Of a stretch of 10,545 nt of DNA, positions 5,944 to 10,545 are shown piece by piece. The notes beneath the pieces were generated by a model. That model saw nothing but the letters and a program-made list of their open reading frames with translations. It did no database searches and had not been told where the DNA came from. Each line of letters opens with the position of its first letter. The stretch's first letter is position 1. Source of the stretch: JANNXQ01 sp031425095 (GTDB lineage Bacteria; Verrucomicrobiota; Verrucomicrobiia; Chthoniobacterales; Chthoniobacteraceae); contig JANPIS010000173.1 of the NCBI GenBank assembly GCA_031425095.1, positions 1 to 10,545 on the forward strand. Direction: 5' to 3'. The translations under genes and the position numbers were made by a program.

Positions 5944-6680
5944 GGCGGAGGGAGATCGCGCGGTTTCACGGGCTTGCCGGGCTGTCGGGTGAAGTAGTCG
6001 CGGCTGCCGGGCTTGAAGTAGGTCTTGGTCGTGCCGTCACGGTTGTAGGCGGCGAAGGCGCCCGTCGCCGGATCGAAGACGCGCAAAGAGCCGTCTGTAT
6101 CGAGCTTCATCGGAAGACTGGCGGCGTAGGCGTGCTGGCGGAAGAGCCAGGCCTGCCGCGCGTAGTCCTCGGCATCGCGCGACTGGAAATCCGGCCCGTG
6201 GCGGACGAAGTGATCTTCGAGCGAGCCGTAGTTGCCCCAGGTGACCCGAGCGGGCGGAGCCTTCTGCACCGGCGTGCGTGCGGGTTTGGCGACGGGCGAG
6301 CTGCGCTCCGGTGAAGCAGATCGCGCGGGGGAGGTGTCCGGCTTCGTGGGCGGCGAACTCGACGGGCTCGCCGACATGGTGAAGGTGCCGTTGGTCAGCT
6401 TCTTCCGGGCGGTGCCGACGGTGAAGTGGTAGTGCTGGCCCGGCGTGAGGTCGGTGAGTGTGACGCGATGCTCCGCGGTGACGCCACCCTCGGCATTCTT
6501 TGTCATTGCGTCGGGCGCAGTCCCGTAGGTCACGCGGGTGCCGCACTCCACGTCGGTGCGCCATTGGACGATCACCGACGTGGCACTCGCCGCCTCGACC
6601 TTTACCTCACCGACGATCTCTGCAGCGCGGAGGAAGGCTGGCCAGAAAAGCGCGAGCAGGACCGAAATCAGCCGCATCAT
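5940..6680 (-). CDS. Exported FN3-domain protein with C-terminal toxin-like (RNase-type) domain
   Basis: A 246-residue protein. Residues 1-19 are a signal peptide (MMRLISVLLALFWPAFLRA, then AEIVG). Residues about 21-103 form a fibronectin type III-like domain (SVIVQWRTD around W40; LTDLTPGQHYHFTV at 76-89). Residues 104-146 are a Ser/Pro/Lys-rich linker. Residues about 147-236 resemble C-terminal tips of RHS/LXG-type polymorphic toxins as I remember them: LEDHFVRHGPDF with H157 and H161, YARQAWLF, VFDPATGAFAAYN, then GTTKTYFKP with K219 and K223, and DYFTRQPG. Such tips are thought to be RNases of the Barnase/EndoU/RelE-like group; activity here is untested. It starts 2 bp after the bioB stop (ATG at 6678-6680, or the next ATG at 6675-6677) and its stop overlaps the Cys-rich gene. 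It could instead be a domesticated secreted protein. Confidence 0.78.
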   Translation of the reverse strand: MMRLISVLLALFWPAFLRAAEIVGEVKVEAASATSVIVQWRTDVECGTRVTYGTAPDAMTKNAEGGVTAEHRVTLTDLTPGQHYHFTVGTARKKLTNGTFTMSASPSSSPPTKPDTSPARSASPERSSPVAKPARTPVQKAPPARVTWGNYGSLEDHFVRHGPDFQSRDAEDYARQAWLFRQHAYAASLPMKLDTDGSLRVFDPATGAFAAYNRDGTTKTYFKPGSRDYFTRQPGKPVKPRDLPPP

Positions 6681-6682
6681 GG

Positions 6683-7690
6683 TCAAGCGAGGCAGGCCAT
6701 TCGCGGCGCCTGCGGCACCAGATCGAGCTCCGCGAGGAGCTGCTGATCGTCGTCCACGCCGGGGTTGGCCGCGGTCAGCAGTTTGTCGCCGTAGAAGATG
6801 GAGTTGGCGCCCGCAAAGAAACACAGTGCCTGACCTTCCCGCGAAAGCCGGGTGCGGCCGGCGCTCAGGCGCACTTTTGCTTTCGGCAGTGCGAGCCGCG
6901 TGGTCGCGATGAGGCGCACGAGTTCAAAGACATCGACGGGCGGCTGCTCCTCGAGCGGGGTGCCGGGCATGGCCATCAGGCAATTGATCGGCACGCTCTC
7001 GGGCGCCGGATCAAAGCCCGTGAGCACTTCGAGCATGCGCAGGCGATCCTGGACCGTCTCGCCCAGGCCGATGATGCCACCGCAACACACGTCCATGCCG
7101 GCGTGCTGGACAGCCTCGATCGTATTCAGGCGATCCTGAAAAGTGTGCGTCGTCACGATCTCCGGGTAGTACTCGGGGGATGTGTCGAGGTTGTGATTGT
7201 AGGCGGTGACGCCTGCGTCCTTGAGCTTGCGCGCTTCGGTGAGCGAGAGCTGGCCGAGCGTGACGCAGACTTCCATGCCGAGCTTGGAGACTTCGCGGAT
7301 CGTCCCCAGCACTTGCTCAAAGCGTGGGTCGCCATCGCGCACGCCTTTCCACGCCGCGCCCATGCAAAAGCGCGTCGAACCATTCTCCCGCGCCCGCCGT
7401 GCGACCGCGAGCACGTCTTCCGTGGCCATGAGCCGCTCCGCCTTCACCCCGGTATCGTAACGCGCGCTCTGAGCGCAGTAGCCGCAGTCCTCGGAGCAGC
7501 CGCCGGTCTTGATCGAGAGCAGGGTGCAAAGTTGCACTTCATTTTTCTCGCCCCAGTGCTCCAGATACGCGGCGCGCGCACGGCCGATGAGGTCGAAGAA
7601 GGGGGAATCGTAGGTGGCTTGCAGCTCGGCTAGTTTCACGGCGCGGGAGTCTTGGGAGTGATCTGCGGGGTGTCGAGCGTGGAGTGGCAT
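6683..7690 (-). CDS. bioB: Biotin synthase
   Basis: A 335-residue radical SAM enzyme that inserts sulfur into dethiobiotin, the last step of biotin synthesis, in the cytoplasm. The [4Fe-4S]/SAM motif is GGCSEDCGYCAQS, with C65, C69 and C72. The likely ligands of the second, [2Fe-2S] cluster are all present: C109 in RFCMGAAWKG, C142 in EVCVTLG, C202 in DVCCGGIIGLGE, and Arg274 in VRLSAGR. YNHNLDTSPEYY at 164-175 is also diagnostic. The length is normal and all catalytic features are intact. No other bio gene is in the window. It starts 10 bp after the CHAD gene stop and is followed 2 bp later by the exported toxin-like gene, so it is transcribed inside a mixed operon. I see no BirA-type operator in the 10-bp gap; any regulation would act from upstream of the CHAD gene. 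Confidence 0.97.
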   Translation of the reverse strand: MPLHARHPADHSQDSRAVKLAELQATYDSPFFDLIGRARAAYLEHWGEKNEVQLCTLLSIKTGGCSEDCGYCAQSARYDTGVKAERLMATEDVLAVARRARENGSTRFCMGAAWKGVRDGDPRFEQVLGTIREVSKLGMEVCVTLGQLSLTEARKLKDAGVTAYNHNLDTSPEYYPEIVTTHTFQDRLNTIEAVQHAGMDVCCGGIIGLGETVQDRLRMLEVLTGFDPAPESVPINCLMAMPGTPLEEQPPVDVFELVRLIATTRLALPKAKVRLSAGRTRLSREGQALCFFAGANSIFYGDKLLTAANPGVDDDQQLLAELDLVPQAPRMACLA

Positions 7691-7700
7691 CCGCAGGCGT

Positions 7701-8588
7701 TCACTTCCGCCACGCGTGCCATGCGTGCTTCATGCGACGGGCAAAGTCCCCGGCTTTTTCCGCATAGAGCTTGCGACCGAGAGCGTCGGCCGTGCGGCGC
7801 AGGAAGGTGCGCCGCTTGTCGATGAGATCGATGACGCCATCGAAGGCCGCCGGCGAACGGTGCCTCCGGCCATGCTGAGCAAGGTGCTGACGCAACGTCG
7901 CGAGGTCGTGCTCGATGCCGAGGGTCTCGCCAAGCGCCGCGAGTTTCGCCTCAAGGGTGCCGAGTTTCTTCGGCTGGCAGCCGTGAAGCAGCCGGACGTG
8001 ATACCAGAGAAGTTTCACCCGTGTGCGCCACTGGTGGCGGTTCTCGGGAGACGGATCGCCGAGTCCTTTCTCGAAGCTCCTCCGCCCGCGGCGATAGGTG
8101 CGCGTGAGCCCGGGGCCGAGAGCGTCCCAGCCTTTACGATCGAGCTGGAGAGCGAGCAGTCGCTCCTGCCCCGTGCGGACCAAGGCCGCGACATCGCGCA
8201 GGTCGGCGGGGGTGAGTGAGAGTCGGCGCGCGGAGGCCGCCTGGGCCTGGAGCAGGCTGCGGGCGCCGGCGAAACGCTGCGGACTCCGCGCGCCTGCGCC
8301 GGTGAGCAACCCTTCGAGCGTCTGCAATCTCACCTCCGCGTCGCGGACGGGCGCGAGCGCCCGGGCGATTTTTTCGAGCGACTCATCAGCCTTCGCGCAG
8401 GCCCGCTTCTCGGCGGCGCCGTCGAGCAATTCCAGCAGCGCACGCAGCATCTTGCAGCGCTTGCGGGCCGCGTGGACGCCATCGTTTCCGGTGGCCTTCA
8501 AGGCCGCGATCAGCGCCGCCGCCTCTTCATCCACGATGCGCCGAAACGCGTCGGCGACGGATTCGCGGCGTTTGAAGCGGTAGGCCAT
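7701..8588 (-). CDS. CHAD domain protein
   Basis: A 295-residue, strongly basic, nearly all-helical protein of the CHAD (conserved histidine alpha-helical domain) family. Two copies of the hallmark pattern are visible: HAARKRCKMLRALLELL starting at H39, and HQWRTRVKLLWYHVRLL starting at H185. Each is followed by an acidic-containing motif, VRDAEVRLQTL (81-91) and LGIEHDLATL (223-232). CHAD proteins are known to bind inorganic polyphosphate through these His/Arg/Lys surfaces and are found on polyphosphate granules. There is no attached CYTH triphosphatase domain. The ATG at 8586-8588 is the first gene of a minus-strand operon with bioB. It faces the receiver-PAS kinase gene across a 133-bp divergent spacer. 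The exact cellular role is not known. Confidence 0.92.
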   Translation of the reverse strand: MAYRFKRRESVADAFRRIVDEEAAALIAALKATGNDGVHAARKRCKMLRALLELLDGAAEKRACAKADESLEKIARALAPVRDAEVRLQTLEGLLTGAGARSPQRFAGARSLLQAQAASARRLSLTPADLRDVAALVRTGQERLLALQLDRKGWDALGPGLTRTYRRGRRSFEKGLGDPSPENRHQWRTRVKLLWYHVRLLHGCQPKKLGTLEAKLAALGETLGIEHDLATLRQHLAQHGRRHRSPAAFDGVIDLIDKRRTFLRRTADALGRKLYAEKAGDFARRMKHAWHAWRK

Positions 8589-8721
8589 GTGATCGGATTA
8601 CCGCAGTGGCGTCGTGCCGCGCCAGCGTCGGATTGTGAAATCGCCAGCCTGCATTCCATCGCACCGCTTCAAGCTTCCCTCGGCATGGCATGCAGTTATC
8701 GTCTTCTTTACCGCTGGTCCG
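8589..8721. promoter_or_regulatory. Divergent intergenic region expected to hold two promoters
   Basis: 133 bp between the CHAD operon start (minus) and the sensor kinase start (plus). By position it should contain both promoters. I find no clear -35/-10 pair and no Shine-Dalgarno before either ATG. A short near-palindromic stretch, GGCATGGCATGC (8683-8692 and the next bases), is the only structure noticed. The call rests on gene orientation, not on recognised motifs. Confidence 0.4.
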
Positions 8722-10545
8722 ATGCCTGCCCCACACAACGCCATCTCTCGCATTCTCCTCATCGAGGACAATCCAGGGGACGTGCTGCTCCTGCGGGAGT
8801 TGCTCGCCGAGGAGCCTGGCGGCGGTTTTCGGATCGTGGCGGATACCGGCACGCTGGAGCGTGGACTCGCGCTCATCGCTTCGCTCGAAGTGGATCTCGT
8901 CCTCCTCGACCTGAATCTGCCCGACAGCCGCGGCATCGAGACGTTCACGGCCGCCCAACGTGCGGCGCCCGGATTGCCGATCATCGTTCTCACCGGCCAG
9001 AGCGACAGCGAGCTGGCGCTTCACGCCGTACACCTCGGCGCCGAGGAGTATCTGGTGAAAGGCGCGATGGACGCGCGATTGCTCGTCCGCACGCTGCGCT
9101 ATGCGCTCGAGCGGTCGCATTACCAGCAAGCGCTCGCCCGCGAGCGGGAGTTCTTCACCACACTGCTCGATAACATTCCCGATCGGATTTACTTCAAGGA
9201 CGACAAGAGTCGCTTCATCCGAATCAATCGCGCGCTGACGCGGCTCTTCCAGCTCCAACGTCCCGAAGAAGCCTACGGCAAGACCGACTCGGATTTCTAT
9301 GGCGAGGAACACGCGCGTGACGCTCTCGCGGATGAAAAGCGTGTCATGGAAACCGGCGAACCGCTCCTGAACAAGGTGGAGAACGAGACCCTGCAAAATG
9401 GTTCCCGGGTCTGGTCGCTGACGACGAAGCTCCCGCTCCGCGATCGGAAGGGCTTGATCGTGGGCACCTGCGGGATCTCGCGTGAAATCACCGAGCTCAA
9501 GGAAATGGAGAGCGCGCTGCTCGCCGAGCGCAACCTGCTCCGCGCCGTCATCGACAACGTGCCCGATCACATCTTCCTCAAGGACGCCGAAGGGCGCTAC
9601 CTGCTCGACAATGCTGCGCACATGCGGTGGCTCGGTGCTTCGCACCGCTCCGAGATCGTGGGCCGAACGCCCTTCGACTTCTTCCCCGAAGACGTCGCAC
9701 GGCACTACCACGAGGCGGATTTGCCGGTGCTGCAGAGCGGGCGGCCGGTCGTGAACCAGGAGGAGAAATCGGTCGATGCGTTTGGCAACACCCACTGGGC
9801 TCTGCTCACGAAGGTGCCGTGGATCACCGAGGATGGGCAGGTGCACGGCATGGTCTGCGTGAAGCGCGACATCTCCGAACAGAAGCTCGCGGAAGAGCAC
9901 CTTCGTCAGGCGAACGCCGAGCTCGCCGCGAGCCGGGAGGAGTTACTCTCCGCGATGGCGAATCTCCAGGCCGCCCACACGGAGCTTCGCGACGTGCAGC
10001 TCCAGCTCATCGAAGCGGAAAAGATGAAGCTCATCGGCCGCCTCGCCGCCGGTGTCGCTCACGAGGTGAAGAACCCGCTGGCCATTCTCAAGATGGGCAT
10101 GGACTTCCTCCGCCAGTCGCCGCCCGCCGACGAGACCGTGGCGATCATCATGAAGGAAATGGAAGAAGCGGTGCAGCGCGCCGACTCCGTGATTCGAGGG
10201 CTCCTCGACTTTTCGCGACCGAAACAGCTCGAGAAGAAGCGGGTCAATGTGAACGCACTGATCGAAGACGCGTTGAAACTTGTGAAGGTGGAGATGAAAG
10301 GCGCTTTCGACGTGGTCCGCGAACTCGACCCGAAGTTGCCGCAGGTCGCGCTCGATGCGGACAAGATCAGCCACGTCTTCGTCAATCTGCTGACCAATGC
10401 GATCCACGCCATGGGGGTGGGAGGCACCCTCACCGTGCGCACTTACACGAAGCAACTCACCGGGGTCGGGGAGAACATCGCGGGTAGCGCGAGCGAGAGC
10501 TTCCGCGTCGGCCAGGGCATCGTGATGGTGGAGATCGACGACACC
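8722..10545 (+). CDS. Receiver-PAS-PAS-histidine kinase, 3' partial
   Basis: 608 residues are visible and the frame is open to the window end. An N-terminal receiver domain (about 9-128) has E15-D16, phospho-acceptor D63 in DLVLLDLNLP, T91 and K113 in YLVKG. Two PAS domains follow. The first starts FFTTLLDNIPDRIYFKD at 144-160 and ends GISREITELK near 260. The second starts LLRAVIDNVPDHIFLKD at 272-288 and ends VKRDISEQKLA near 390. A coiled coil (about 385-435) leads into a HisKA domain with the phospho-accepting H447 in GVAHEVKNPLAIL. The ATPase domain begins with the N-box VNLLTNAIHAM (554-564) and is cut at VEIDDT, the start of the G1 box. No membrane segment is seen, so it is a cytoplasmic sensor. 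The PAS ligand is unknown. The start at 8722 gives a natural receiver N-terminus and no other in-frame ATG lies just upstream. Confidence 0.93.
   Translation, partial: MPAPHNAISRILLIEDNPGDVLLLRELLAEEPGGGFRIVADTGTLERGLALIASLEVDLVLLDLNLPDSRGIETFTAAQRAAPGLPIIVLTGQSDSELALHAVHLGAEEYLVKGAMDARLLVRTLRYALERSHYQQALAREREFFTTLLDNIPDRIYFKDDKSRFIRINRALTRLFQLQRPEEAYGKTDSDFYGEEHARDALADEKRVMETGEPLLNKVENETLQNGSRVWSLTTKLPLRDRKGLIVGTCGISREITELKEMESALLAERNLLRAVIDNVPDHIFLKDAEGRYLLDNAAHMRWLGASHRSEIVGRTPFDFFPEDVARHYHEADLPVLQSGRPVVNQEEKSVDAFGNTHWALLTKVPWITEDGQVHGMVCVKRDISEQKLAEEHLRQANAELAASREELLSAMANLQAAHTELRDVQLQLIEAEKMKLIGRLAAGVAHEVKNPLAILKMGMDFLRQSPPADETVAIIMKEMEEAVQRADSVIRGLLDFSRPKQLEKKRVNVNALIEDALKLVKVEMKGAFDVVRELDPKLPQVALDADKISHVFVNLLTNAIHAMGVGGTLTVRTYTKQLTGVGENIAGSASESFRVGQGIVMVEIDDT

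Noticed and set aside
6681..6824. N-terminal extension of the FN3 protein into bioB
   Set aside because: The extension is an Arg-rich out-of-frame reading of bioB. Starting at 6680 puts the signal peptide at the N-terminus.
6500..7633. Plus-strand open frame antisense to bioB
   Set aside because: bioB on the minus strand is complete with all cluster ligands; the antisense frame is a compositional by-product.
8527..9900. Minus-strand open frame of about 457 codons across the sensor kinase
   Set aside because: The plus strand reads as a receiver-PAS-PAS-kinase with conserved residues. The minus-strand frame would also run into the 5' end of the CHAD gene and has no domain I recognise.
1..10545. 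CRISPR arrays, tRNA or rRNA genes, insertion sequences
   Set aside because: I looked for regularly spaced repeats, tRNA-like cloverleaf ends, rRNA signatures and transposase motifs and saw none.

Overview
The window is about 10.5 kb of GC-rich, gene-dense bacterial DNA. It carries a PilT/PilU-type retraction ATPase pair, biotin synthase, a CHAD protein, receiver-type signalling proteins and the end of a 2-oxoglutarate dehydrogenase E2 gene. None of the starts I checked has a convincing Shine-Dalgarno sequence. This combination suggests a Gram-negative organism, possibly Verrucomicrobiota or a relative; that is an impression from memory, not a phylogenetic result.

Left part (1-4170). The 3' end of sucB on the plus strand converges on a minus-strand block, and both stop codons lie in a 17-bp palindrome. 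Read in its own direction, the minus-strand block is: a small hydrophobic ORF; a protein joining a degenerate histidine-kinase dimerisation helix (His replaced by Asn) to an intact receiver domain; pilT; a pilU-like second ATPase; and a receiver-like protein that has lost its phospho-acceptor Asp. The last two share a TGATG stop/start. This looks like a twitching-motility retraction module with its own signalling proteins.

Middle (4171-5675). An RppH-like Nudix hydrolase gene is divergent from two unrecognised plus-strand genes, one membrane-anchored and one with a signal peptide. The start codons of the divergent pair overlap within a single CATG.

Right part (5662-8588). A tightly packed minus-strand operon runs CHAD protein, bioB, an exported FN3 protein with a C-terminal domain resembling polymorphic-toxin RNase tips, and a small Cys-rich CPCC-type protein. 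The last two overlap by 4 bp (ATGA), as toxin and immunity genes often do. This pair is the best candidate for an undescribed system here.

Right end (8722-10545). A receiver-PAS-PAS-histidine kinase gene on the plus strand is open to the window edge and is cut at the start of its ATP-binding domain. It is divergent from the CHAD gene. No gene-free stretch exceeds 300 bases.
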